Translations under genes and position numbers: made by a program
Source: Deltaproteobacteria bacterium
GTDB taxonomy: Bacteria; Desulfobacterota; Dissulfuribacteria; Dissulfuribacterales; QOAL01
Direction of reading: 5' to 3'
DNA length: 7,376 nt
Assembly: GCA_015486425.1 (NCBI GenBank)
Contig: WFRQ01000411.1
Coordinates: forward strand, 1-7,376
The notes under the pieces: generated by a model
Database searches by the model: none
What the model was told of the DNA's origin: nothing
What the model saw: only the letters and a program-made list of their open reading frames with translations
Part shown: positions 1-6,827 of the stretch, piece by piece
Position numbering within the stretch: position 1 is the stretch's first letter
Layout of the letters: every line of letters begins with the position of its first letter

Positions 1-734
1 ACAGGCTCCAGCGTACGCGCATACGAAAGCCCTTCAAGGCGAGCAGGGAGAGCGATATCGTGCAGGAAATCGCCACGGCCATGAATCTCAAGGCAGAGGT
101 GGATAATACTGAAGCAGAGCACCCCACAGTCTCTCCCCTTGGGGAAACCTATGCATCTTTCCTCATGCAGCGGGCAAGGCGTATTGGATTTGAGGTGGTG
201 GTGAAAAACCACACCCTGTTTTTCCAGCGTCCCAGGTATCTGGATAATCCCGGTGCGGCCCTGACACTGGAATGGGGCAGGAATCTCATAAGTTTCACTC
301 CAAGGCTTTCCACATACAATGCTGTCACCACAGTTACTGCGAGAGGGCCTCAGACTTCACAGGGACGCGGGAAAGAACCCCTGGTGGGTACGGCCAGGGC
401 AGGTGATGTGCGAACCAGGATGGGCTCGGAGACAGGGCAGGAAATATGCCACCGGCAATTTGGAGAACACCACGTACTCATAGAGGACCACAACATTGCC
501 AGCGCAGGGGAGGCCAGGGAGATGTCCCTTGGTCACCTTGAACAGGAGGCAATGAACTATATTACCGGCAGAGGAGCATGCGCGGGCAACCCGAACCTCA
601 GGGCCCGCATGGTTATAGAGCTTAAGGGGCTGGGAAAACGCTTCAGCGGCAGGTATTACGTAACATCGGCCACGCATACCATAAGTTCCAGCGGATACCG
701 CACTAATTTCGAGGTGAAGAGGAATGCCCGATGA
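1..734 (+). CDS. Phage late control D-like baseplate hub protein (VgrG/Pvc8 N-terminal half family), 5' end missing
   Basis: The frame is open from base 3 to the stop at 732-734, giving 243 visible residues with no start in view, so the N-terminus (perhaps about 100 residues) lies upstream. A GTG at 60 is internal to the conserved region and is not the likely start. The sequence matches the C-terminal part of the gpD / contractile-injection VgrG-Pvc8 family. An RxRIRKPFKASRESDIVQ-like stretch opens the fragment, followed by the segment around RIGFEVVV, the LTLEWGRNLISFTPRL strand, and the closing GLGKRFSGRYYVTSATHTI...GYRTNFEV signature. In this family the protein forms the trimeric hub joining the inner tube to the spike. 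Here the hub is a separate gene, whereas Afp8/Pvc8 carry hub and spike fused. It ends in an ATGA overlap with the spike gene, which suggests translational coupling. Family assignment is firm; the exact length is unknown. Confidence 0.92.
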   Translation, partial: RLQRTRIRKPFKASRESDIVQEIATAMNLKAEVDNTEAEHPTVSPLGETYASFLMQRARRIGFEVVVKNHTLFFQRPRYLDNPGAALTLEWGRNLISFTPRLSTYNAVTTVTARGPQTSQGRGKEPLVGTARAGDVRTRMGSETGQEICHRQFGEHHVLIEDHNIASAGEAREMSLGHLEQEAMNYITGRGACAGNPNLRARMVIELKGLGKRFSGRYYVTSATHTISSSGYRTNFEVKRNAR

Positions 735-1639
735 GTCTTGTTGAACTCTTGAGCGCAGAGAGCGCACGCGCACGGCAGCGGAACAGAATTTTCGGCGTAG
801 TGGTGGGAATTGTACGTGACATCAAAGACCCTGACGGGCTGGGCAGGGTAAAGGTGGACTTCCCGTGGCTGTCCGAAGAGGCAGATGCCGTGAGCATATC
901 ATCGGATGAAGACAGGGCCCACAGTTACTGGGCACGGATTGCCACCCTGATGGCTGGCAGGGGCCGGGGCACCTTTTTCATACCGGAGGTGGGAGATGAG
1001 GTGCTGGTGGCGTTTGAGCACGGTGATCCCGACAGGCCGTTTATAATCGGCATGCTATGGAACTCGGAAGACACGCCGCCTGAAAGTATGGACAGCGACG
1101 GAAACAATCACATTCGTTCCATTCACTCCCGCAGCGGGCATGCCATTACAATGGATGACAATGCTGACGACCAGGAGGCAAAGCTTACGTTCAAGAGCCA
1201 GGGCGGACACCAGATCGTACTGGACGATGCGGACGGCCAGGGGAAAATAGAGATTAAAACCAGCGCCGGCCATGAGATCACAATGGACGATACCAATGGC
1301 ACAGTGACTCTTGCCGACAAGGCAGGCAACAAGCTGGTGCTGGATGCCAATGCCAATTCACTTACAGTACAGACCAGCGGCAACCAGGATCAGAGCGTGG
1401 GAGGAAACCTGACCATTAATGTTACAGGTACAGCTACCATCTCTGCTCCATCGGGTGTAACTATTGACAGCACAAGCATCAAGCTTGGATCATCAGCAGC
1501 CCTGACCCTTGTAAACGATACGTTTCTCGACATATTCAACACACATTTTCATATTGGCAACATGGGCGCTCCCACGTCACCTCCGACCATACCGGCAATC
1601 AAGAACGTGCAGAGCACAATCTTTACAAAGGGGGCATGA
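731..1639 (+). CDS. Baseplate spike protein, gpV/gp5/VgrG C-terminal type (OB fold plus beta-helix, HxH tip)
   Basis: This 302-residue protein is the membrane-piercing spike expected beneath the D-like hub. Residues about 20-110 form the gp5/VgrG OB-fold domain, with a VGIVRDIKDPDGLGRVKVDFPW strand pair near the start and GDEVLVAFEHGDPDRPFIIG near its end. Residues about 136-260 are a repetitive beta-helix: the motif G[HN]xIxxDD recurs at 136, 159, 180 and 199 and is followed by Thr/Val-rich strands. Near the end is THFH (His272 and His274), resembling the HxH motif that binds iron at the apex of P2 gpV-type trimeric spikes, followed by a Pro-rich tail. There is no lysozyme domain as in T4 gp5. 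The start ATG at 731 has AGAGGA at 718-723 with 7-base spacing and overlaps the hub stop. A PAAR tip protein is not encoded next to it. Confidence 0.93.
   Translation: MSLVELLSAESARARQRNRIFGVVVGIVRDIKDPDGLGRVKVDFPWLSEEADAVSISSDEDRAHSYWARIATLMAGRGRGTFFIPEVGDEVLVAFEHGDPDRPFIIGMLWNSEDTPPESMDSDGNNHIRSIHSRSGHAITMDDNADDQEAKLTFKSQGGHQIVLDDADGQGKIEIKTSAGHEITMDDTNGTVTLADKAGNKLVLDANANSLTVQTSGNQDQSVGGNLTINVTGTATISAPSGVTIDSTSIKLGSSAALTLVNDTFLDIFNTHFHIGNMGAPTSPPTIPAIKNVQSTIFTKGA
1136..1348 (+). repeat. Four beta-helix repeats in the spike protein
   Basis: Four copies of the motif G[HN]x[IL]xxD[DA] occur at spike residues 136, 159, 180 and 199 (GHAITMDD, GHQIVLDD, GHEITMDD, GNKLVLDA), spaced 23, 21 and 19 residues apart. 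Between them lie Lys/Thr-rich strands. This is the usual pattern for a trimeric beta-helix needle in gp5/VgrG-like spikes. Confidence 0.8.
1630..1634 (+). promoter_or_regulatory. Ribosome binding site that decides the gp25-like start
   Basis: GGGGG at 1630-1634 (within AAAGGGGG) lies one base from the ATG at 1636 but seven bases from the ATG at 1642. The spacing favours 1642 as the true start, giving a protein that begins MAKEFLGAGWKFPV. Confidence 0.6.
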
Positions 1640-1641
1640 TT

Positions 1642-2043
1642 ATGGCCAAGGAATTTCTCGGAGCAGGCTGGAAATTCCCGGTTCAGTTGGATGACCAGCA
1701 TGAGATTGCCATGTCCCGGCACGAAGAGGACGTGCAGGAGGCAATATGGATTATTCTTGGCACGGCCCCTGGAGAGCGTGTGATGCTCCCTGAATTCGGC
1801 TGCGGGATCCATGATTATGTATTTGCTCCGAACAACACCCGCACTGCCGGCCTGATAGGTTACCATGTAGAGCAGGCTTTGAACCTGTGGGAACCCAGAA
1901 TAGACCTGATAGAAGTCAATGTTCAGCCTGATACCGCCAATCAGTCTCTTATGCTCATAAATATTGAATACAGGGTGCGCACAACGGACAGCAGGTTCAA
2001 CATGGTTTACCCCTTTTATCTCGAGAGAGGGGAAACAGGATGA
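1642..2043 (+). CDS. gp25-like baseplate wedge protein (GPW/gp25 family, Afp9/TssE relative)
   Basis: This is a 133-residue protein if started at 1642 (135 if at the in-frame ATG at 1636). In the GPW/gp25 family the protein starts sheath polymerisation and bridges the sheath to the baseplate wedge. Visible family marks are EFLGAGWKFPV at 4-14, ERVMLPEFGCGIHDYVF at 45-61 and WEPRI at 83-87; the EPR motif is the most conserved element of gp25 and TssE. The C-terminus, from about residue 104, is a pair of strands (LMLINIEYRVR and MVYPFYL). The length is normal for the family. The preceding spike stop lies at 1637-1639, so the genes are adjacent, and the stop codon overlaps the start of the long J gene in an ATGA. 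The position between spike and J protein is the standard eCIS order. Confidence 0.94.
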   Translation: MAKEFLGAGWKFPVQLDDQHEIAMSRHEEDVQEAIWIILGTAPGERVMLPEFGCGIHDYVFAPNNTRTAGLIGYHVEQALNLWEPRIDLIEVNVQPDTANQSLMLINIEYRVRTTDSRFNMVYPFYLERGETG

Positions 2044-5000
2044 AAGCCCCGCTGATAGACAGACGGAATTCTGAACAGATAGTCCGTCAGGTTGAAAACT
2101 CCCTGGCTGACCTTGGCTGGCATGGAAAGGAAGGAGATGCGGGCTGGGCAATGGTCCGACTCTTTGCTCGCCTTTCTGAACTGGTGATAAACCGTCTGAA
2201 CCAGGTGCCGGAAAAACATTTCCTTGCCTTCCTGAACGAGGCAGGTGTGAGGATGCTTCCGCCAAGGCCGGCCAGTGTGGAACTTACCTTTGCACCTGCA
2301 AAGGATGCCCCCTCTTACATACTCATTCCTGCAGGTACCCAGGCAGCCACAATCCAGACGGAAACCAGGCCTGAAGTCATCTTTGAAACCGATAGGGACA
2401 TCACGGTGGTTCCAAACAGGCTTGTACAGTGCATTACCTTTGACGAGCTACATTACAGTAACCGTACGGATAATGCCAACGGAATCAAATCTGGATCATT
2501 CAGCGTATTTACCGGAGAGGACCAGCGGGCACGTAGCCTGTACCTCGGCGATGATACTCTTTTCTCCTTTTCTGACGATATAAGCAGGCAGGCTGCCAGT
2601 ATAAGCCTGCATTTCAGATTCAGCACCCCTGGTGATCCTGAACATGATGGCTGGGAGTTAAGCTGGTTTTACTGGAACGGCACTGAATGGACCAGCATGA
2701 CAAACGCCGGGGCAGCGGTCAAGGATGAAACGTTGGATTTCAGCAGAGACGGGATAGTAACTATCACCAACATTCCTGAAATTTCTTCCTGCGACGTGGG
2801 GGGGAAAGAGTCGTTTTGGATTGCCTGCAGGCTCACTGGAGGCAGCCTGCGCCAGAGACTTCCCGAAATTTCGGCTGTCAGCGGAACCTGCACTGTCAAA
2901 CTTTCAGAAGCATATCCTGTGGAGATAGATGCCACATTGAGCGCCATCCATGCAGGCACTGCCATTGTCCCCGTTGATCCATCAGGTGAATTCTTTCCCC
3001 TGGGGCAGCGTCCTTCAACACTGGATGCCCTGTATGTACGATGTGACAAGGCATTTAACAAATCAGGGGCAAGAATCACCATCGGTATAGACCTTAAGGG
3101 CCTGGGCGAAGATGTTTCCAGCAGCGAGCTGGATAAACTTGTCATTAAATGGGAGTATTCAAGCAGCAACGGCTGGGCATTACTGGGAACAAGTACTAAA
3201 TCGTCTACTACCTCAGATACCGGGACCGAATTCCAAGACACGACCATGGCTTTTACCCGGACCACGCCCACAGGGGAGATCAACTTTAAATCTCCTCAGG
3301 ATTTTGCCAGAATCACTGTAGACGGCCAGGAGGGTTACTGGGTTCGAGCCAGGGTGGATAGTGGTAGTTATGACGTTCCAGGCGGTATGCATCTGGTTAC
3401 AGGAAGCACCAATACGTGTACATGGGTTGAGCCAGAGACCTATCCACCGCTTATCAAAAAACTCATAGTGAATATAACAGACTACACGTCAGCAGGAGAA
3501 TCTCATTCCATAGTTAATTGCAAAGGCGAGGTAGATGGACGAATCCTGGACTTTTCCTCAAAGCCGGGAGACGGGCTGCCCTTTTCCCCTTTCAGCGCAG
3601 CGGAAGAGGGACCCGCCATGTACCTTGGCTTTGATCAGGCATTTCCTGCAGGCAAATGGATTCAGATACTCTTTGATGTTCAGGAAAAATCAAACTCCAT
3701 TGGCAAATGGAAGCCACGGATTTTGTGGGAGTACTGGAGTGGTAACAGGTGGCATTCTCTGCGGATTTCTGATGGTACCAGAGAGTTGACCCAGAGGGGT
3801 TATGTTGGTTTCTTTGCCCCTGAAGATGCCTTCTGCAGCACGGAATTTGGACATAATGCCTTCTGGATACGGGTTCGTCCTCATCTACGACCTGTGGCAG
3901 ATGGAGGAGGTGACAGGCAGGTCAACGCGGAAGAGGGAACAGCGACTGTCAGCCTGAATGCGTCTTCGTCCCGATCCTTTGACAGCGAGGGCAGGATATC
4001 AAAGTACATGTGGAGGCAGGTGCTGTGCGCTGATGCCGGCAATGATCAGGAAATACACACAACTGAAGACAGGGTAACCATCACCCTGGACGCATCTGAT
4101 TCAACCCCACAGGACCGCATAGCACGATATGTATGGCGCAATGTGAAAGAGGAAGATCAAAGAGAGCCGATAGAGACCACAGCGGCTTTCACTCCATACC
4201 TCAAGGTAATCCGGATCAATACAGTTCCTGCCCTGAATGCCATTACCATCAGAGACGAGATACTGGGTTCAAGCAACGGCAAGGCGGATCAGGTCTTTCA
4301 GATCATCCATAAGCCTGTACTGCCTGACCTGCAGATTGCGGTTAGGGAGCCGGACAGACCATCTGACTACGACCTTGAAACGCTAAGAAAGGAGATGGGA
4401 AAGGCTGGCAGGTCTGCCAGCCCCTTAATTACAGTAAAAGATGCGGATTCAGAAACAGGTGTATGGGTACTGTGGCATCAGGTAACAGATTTTTACTCAT
4501 CGGATGCCTCCAGCCGACACTTCAGCCTTGATCCCATAGAGGGGCGGATTGTTTTCGGAGATGGAAAGCGCGGCAAGATTCCTCCTGCCGGGCATGATAA
4601 TATTATGGCTGTACGCTACCGCACTCACCATGGCGGAGACGGCAATGCGGAAGCGGGCACCATCTCTGTCCTGAGAAATCCAGCAGGAGACCTGGCGCAG
4701 ATAAAAAGTGTTACCAATTATGAAAAGGCATCCGGCGGCTCTTATGCAGAGACTGTGGATGAGATCAAACAGCGTGGCCCCCAGACCCTGAAACACCGCC
4801 AGCGTGCGGTAACTGTGGAGGATTACGAGTGGCTTGCCAGGGAGGCCAGCGGAGAGGTAGGAAACGCACGCTGCCTGCCTGCACGCGACAGCAGAGGCCT
4901 GACCATGGCCGGATGGGTGACGGTTGTAATTACCCCTAAGAGCAAAGATGCCAGACCTGAACCAGGGCCTGCTCTGCTCAGATGCGTAGAAAAATATCTG

Positions 5001-5867
5001 AAAGATCGTTGTATTATCAACCTCAAGGATGTTGACCATATTTACGTCAAGGGCCCGGAATATCTTAAGGCCACAGTGCTGGCCAGGGTGGTTCCTGTTG
5101 AGCCTGAAAAATCAGATGAAGTGGAACTGAACGTACTGCAGCGTGTAGAGACATTCCTTCATCCCTTGAGGGGCGGGCCTGAGCGAAGAGGCTGGGAGCT
5201 TGGTCGTGACGTCTTTCTTTCCGAGGTCTTTGCTGAAATCGAGGCGGCATCAGGCGTGGATCATGTGGAGGAAATAAGGCTGCAGTGCTCGCAGCAGCAA
5301 TATGCACTGCGTATAGCCAAAGAAGAGGGGAAGTACAGGAAAATACCGTATGAGATACCCGCAGGCAGCAAGGTAAGTACCTTTGATGAACGTATCATGC
5401 TGATTCTTGCCAGCCCGGTTTCAGTAAGGGACACATATCTGAAGGAAATTACCGTCTACGGTATTAAGGCAGGTGACAGGATCAAAATAGTATCAGATCA
5501 AAACCGAGTGCTGAAGGAAAACCTTACAGTAGGCCGTCTGGATAATGACCTGATCAGGTTTGAAGAGTCTTTTACCCTTTCCAATGACCTGGAGCTGCTT
5601 GCAGATGCCCTGATGACAGATGATCAGAGGATAAGACTCCCGTTCGCAGAGGGTGGAATGATCAAACAGGGAGACAGGATAACAGGCGTTCAGGTTCATT
5701 TATTTGAAGCGGGAGACAGGGTTAGCGTAGTGGCCGGTACACGCCGCGATACTGTGCTGGAATTTTTGCCTGTTGAACAGGTTACCACCTGCGAAGACCG
5801 TATCTATGTACCTGAAGGCCACCTGATTTACTCAGGCAGCCATGATATCAAAATGATTTTGGAGTGA
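2040..5867 (+). CDS. Long baseplate J-like wedge protein (Afp11-like, 1275 residues) with inserted and appended domains
   Basis: This is the large wedge protein of the baseplate ring (baseplate J / T4 gp6 family, 'putative baseplate assembly protein' type). Residues 1-75 are the conserved N-terminal helical region ending NRLNQVPEKHFLAFLNEAGV. Three diverged Trp-rich domain copies follow at about 154-266, 318-440 and 515-615. Residues 619-702 carry two half-length PKD/K319L-like modules. INTVPALNAITIRDEILGSS at 726-745 resumes the family sequence. The J core runs from about 890 to 1083, with RAVTVEDYEWLA at 922-933 and GWELGRDVFLSEVF at 1051-1064. Residues 1134-1275 are an extension with a tandem duplication. 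The ATG at 2040 overlaps the gp25-like stop and has AGGGG at 2028-2032 with good spacing. The family is certain; the roles of the added domains are inferred. No signal peptide or membrane segment is seen. Confidence 0.93.
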   Translation: MKAPLIDRRNSEQIVRQVENSLADLGWHGKEGDAGWAMVRLFARLSELVINRLNQVPEKHFLAFLNEAGVRMLPPRPASVELTFAPAKDAPSYILIPAGTQAATIQTETRPEVIFETDRDITVVPNRLVQCITFDELHYSNRTDNANGIKSGSFSVFTGEDQRARSLYLGDDTLFSFSDDISRQAASISLHFRFSTPGDPEHDGWELSWFYWNGTEWTSMTNAGAAVKDETLDFSRDGIVTITNIPEISSCDVGGKESFWIACRLTGGSLRQRLPEISAVSGTCTVKLSEAYPVEIDATLSAIHAGTAIVPVDPSGEFFPLGQRPSTLDALYVRCDKAFNKSGARITIGIDLKGLGEDVSSSELDKLVIKWEYSSSNGWALLGTSTKSSTTSDTGTEFQDTTMAFTRTTPTGEINFKSPQDFARITVDGQEGYWVRARVDSGSYDVPGGMHLVTGSTNTCTWVEPETYPPLIKKLIVNITDYTSAGESHSIVNCKGEVDGRILDFSSKPGDGLPFSPFSAAEEGPAMYLGFDQAFPAGKWIQILFDVQEKSNSIGKWKPRILWEYWSGNRWHSLRISDGTRELTQRGYVGFFAPEDAFCSTEFGHNAFWIRVRPHLRPVADGGGDRQVNAEEGTATVSLNASSSRSFDSEGRISKYMWRQVLCADAGNDQEIHTTEDRVTITLDASDSTPQDRIARYVWRNVKEEDQREPIETTAAFTPYLKVIRINTVPALNAITIRDEILGSSNGKADQVFQIIHKPVLPDLQIAVREPDRPSDYDLETLRKEMGKAGRSASPLITVKDADSETGVWVLWHQVTDFYSSDASSRHFSLDPIEGRIVFGDGKRGKIPPAGHDNIMAVRYRTHHGGDGNAEAGTISVLRNPAGDLAQIKSVTNYEKASGGSYAETVDEIKQRGPQTLKHRQRAVTVEDYEWLAREASGEVGNARCLPARDSRGLTMAGWVTVVITPKSKDARPEPGPALLRCVEKYLKDRCIINLKDVDHIYVKGPEYLKATVLARVVPVEPEKSDEVELNVLQRVETFLHPLRGGPERRGWELGRDVFLSEVFAEIEAASGVDHVEEIRLQCSQQQYALRIAKEEGKYRKIPYEIPAGSKVSTFDERIMLILASPVSVRDTYLKEITVYGIKAGDRIKIVSDQNRVLKENLTVGRLDNDLIRFEESFTLSNDLELLADALMTDDQRIRLPFAEGGMIKQGDRITGVQVHLFEAGDRVSVVAGTRRDTVLEFLPVEQVTTCEDRIYVPEGHLIYSGSHDIKMILE
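2499..3884 (+). repeat. Three diverged Trp-rich domain copies within the long J protein
   Basis: Copies lie at about 2499-2837, 2991-3359 and 3582-3884 (residues 154-266, 318-440 and 515-615). Each starts F-x-x-[FL]-x and then [LM]Y[LV]..D..F (SLYLGDDTLF, ALYVRCDKAF, AMYLGFDQAF). Each continues to a Trp-rich hairpin (WFYWNGTEW, WEYSSSNGW, WEYWSGNRW) and ends in an aromatic strand (FWIACRL, YWVRARV, FWIRVRP). The shared order shows internal duplication at protein level; the DNA copies are too diverged to be recent. Confidence 0.75.
3894..4145 (+). repeat. Two half-length PKD/K319L-like modules inserted in the long J protein
   Basis: Residues 619-661 and 663-702 (bases 3894-4022 and 4026-4145) align with each other at an offset of about 44 residues. 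The shared order is ADxGxDxx[VI], then a TVSLNASxS / TITLDASDS strand, then R-I-[SA]-[KR]-Y-x-W-R. This matches the N-terminal half of PKD/K319L Ig-like domains (AxAGxDQxV...TLDGSxSxDxDGxIxxYxWxQ). The C-terminal half, ending in a TLTVTD-type strand, is not seen in either copy. Confidence 0.6.
5385..5864 (+). repeat. About 80-residue tandem duplication in the C-terminal extension of the long J protein
   Basis: Unit A is about residues 1116-1194 and unit B about 1195-1275. Matched landmarks are DERIML (1116) with DQRIRL (1195), [KE]AGDR[IV] at 1143 and 1223, and DLIRFEE (1170) with DRIYVPE (1253), all at offsets of 79-83. A recurring D-x-[RL]-I-x-[LFV] strand appears four times. The extension does not resemble the J core and has no family name that I can assign. 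Confidence 0.6.
5861..5864 (+). promoter_or_regulatory. Ribosome binding site of the short J gene
   Basis: GGAG at 5861-5864, inside the last codons of the long J gene, lies seven bases before the ATG at 5872. It lies only four bases before the in-frame GTG at 5869, so ATG 5872 is the preferred start. Confidence 0.6.
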
Positions 5868-5871
5868 AGTG

Positions 5872-6774
5872 ATGCCTATTCCCCTGCCAAACCTGGATGA
5901 TCGCAGCTATGCAGACCTGATGGAGGAGATGAAGGCATTGATTCCCAGGTACGCACCGGAATGGACAGACCACAATGAGTCTGATCCCGGAATCATGCTT
6001 GTGGAGCTCTTTGCCTGGCTTACTGAGGCCATGATCTACCGGCTGAACAGGGTTCCAGAGGCAAGTGAGGTTCGTTTTCTGGAACTGCTCGGGGCTGATT
6101 TTCCCAAGGGCAATGCCATCGCTGGCACGGATGATTTGCGCGATATCAGGGCGCACACTGTTACAGAGCTGAAAAGACGCTGGCGTGCCATCACAGAGAA
6201 GGATTTTGAAAATCTGGTAATTGCCAACAGGGACCTGAAAATAGCCAGGGCAAAATGCCTTTCAGATGTTGACCTGACAGCCCCTGATCCAGACACTCTA
6301 CGCCCCGGGCATGTCACAGTAGTTGTTGTACCATCTACTGACGGGGCAGACCTGAAGGACGTGACCGCATTCCTTGATGAGCGCAGGCTTATAACCTGCT
6401 GCCATCATGTTGTCCAGGCGGATTATATTGACGCGGCCATCAGAACCAGGCTGGTGGGGAAATCCAGTGTCTCATCAAAAGCTCTGCAGGCAAAAATAAT
6501 GACAAGACTGGAGGAATTTTTCGATCCTGTTACCGGCGGACCGGACAGAGATGCTAAATCAGGCTGGCCGTTTGGGCGTGACGTTTATGTATCCGAGGTA
6601 TTCCAGGTAATTGAAGAGACCGAAGGCGTTGAACATGTGGAATCTCTCGGCCTGCTAACAGTAGATGCCCAGGGCAGATGGATTGAAGCAGGTGACAGGA
6701 TTCCCATCAGACAGAACAGCCTTGTTGCTTTTGCTACTCAACAGACCGAGATTGCAATCCGGGACACCCTCTGA
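5872..6774 (+). CDS. Short baseplate J-like protein (Afp12-position, 300 residues)
   Basis: This is a second, minimal baseplate-J family protein, probably the partner of the long J protein in the wedge ring (as gp6/gp7 in T4 or Afp11/Afp12). The N-terminus (about 7-75) carries the strongly conserved LDDRSY...LIPRYAPEWTDHNESDPGI...ELFAWLTE...YRLNRVPE region. The J core follows almost directly, with RAITEKDFENL at 105-115, then GGPDRDAKSGWPFGRDVYVSEVF in the 222-244 stretch and GVEHVESLGLL at 252-262. It ends AGDRIPI...IAIRDTL, where the long J protein continues for about 140 more residues. The Trp-rich, PKD-like and other middle regions of the long J are all absent. The gap after the long J stop is four bases, so the two are probably translated together. 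Family is firm; the partner role is inferred. Confidence 0.92.
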   Translation: MPIPLPNLDDRSYADLMEEMKALIPRYAPEWTDHNESDPGIMLVELFAWLTEAMIYRLNRVPEASEVRFLELLGADFPKGNAIAGTDDLRDIRAHTVTELKRRWRAITEKDFENLVIANRDLKIARAKCLSDVDLTAPDPDTLRPGHVTVVVVPSTDGADLKDVTAFLDERRLITCCHHVVQADYIDAAIRTRLVGKSSVSSKALQAKIMTRLEEFFDPVTGGPDRDAKSGWPFGRDVYVSEVFQVIEETEGVEHVESLGLLTVDAQGRWIEAGDRIPIRQNSLVAFATQQTEIAIRDTL

Positions 6775-6800
6775 TACCTGGCTCAATTCAGGTGGTATCA
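6772..6800 (+). terminator. Possible weak hairpin with T-run between the short J and tail-I-like genes
   Basis: TGATACC at 6772-6778 (including the short J stop codon) is complementary to GGTATCA at 6794-6800, a perfect 7-bp stem with a 15-base loop, followed directly by TTTTT at 6801-6805. The stem has only three G-C pairs and the next gene is clearly part of the same functional block. It is therefore at most a partial terminator or an mRNA-processing or stability element. Confidence 0.3.
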
Positions 6801-6812
6801 TTTTTGGAATAT

Positions 6813-6817
6813 GAGGA
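6813..6817 (+). promoter_or_regulatory. Ribosome binding site of the tail-I-like gene
   Basis: GAGGA at 6813-6817 lies ten bases before the ATG at 6828. An earlier ATG at 6811 runs into a stop after four codons (TGA at 6823-6825), so 6828 is the only usable nearby start. Confidence 0.5.
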
Positions 6818-6827
6818 ATACCTGACC

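Noticed and set aside
60..62. GTG at base 60 as the start of the hub gene
   Set aside because: The same frame is open to base 3 and encodes family-conserved sequence before it, so the gene begins upstream of the window.
357..773. - strand open frame (138 codons) opposite the hub gene
   Set aside because: It lies opposite the conserved hub C-terminus and shows no recognisable protein features.
1549..2265. Long - strand open frame (238 codons) opposite the spike, gp25-like and J genes
   Set aside because: It spans three confirmed + strand genes, has a Ser/Pro/Leu-rich translation with no family resemblance, and is explained by codon bias of the coding strand.
2669..3283. Long - strand open frame (204 codons) opposite the long J gene
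   Set aside because: It is entirely antisense to conserved J protein sequence, with low-complexity Ser/Val/Pro content and no supporting upstream signals.
4401..4424. Inverted repeat GGCTGGCAG / CTGCCAGCC in the long J gene as a possible terminator
   Set aside because: The arms nearly abut (GGCTGGCAGGTCTGCCAGCC), and no T-run follows. It lies in the middle of an uninterrupted conserved coding sequence, so it is most likely chance.
5469..6704. A 14-base identical string, GCAGGTGACAGGAT, in both J genes
   Set aside because: It encodes the shared AGDRI motif of paralogous proteins with similar codon choice; there is no sign of a DNA-level repeat or recombination site.
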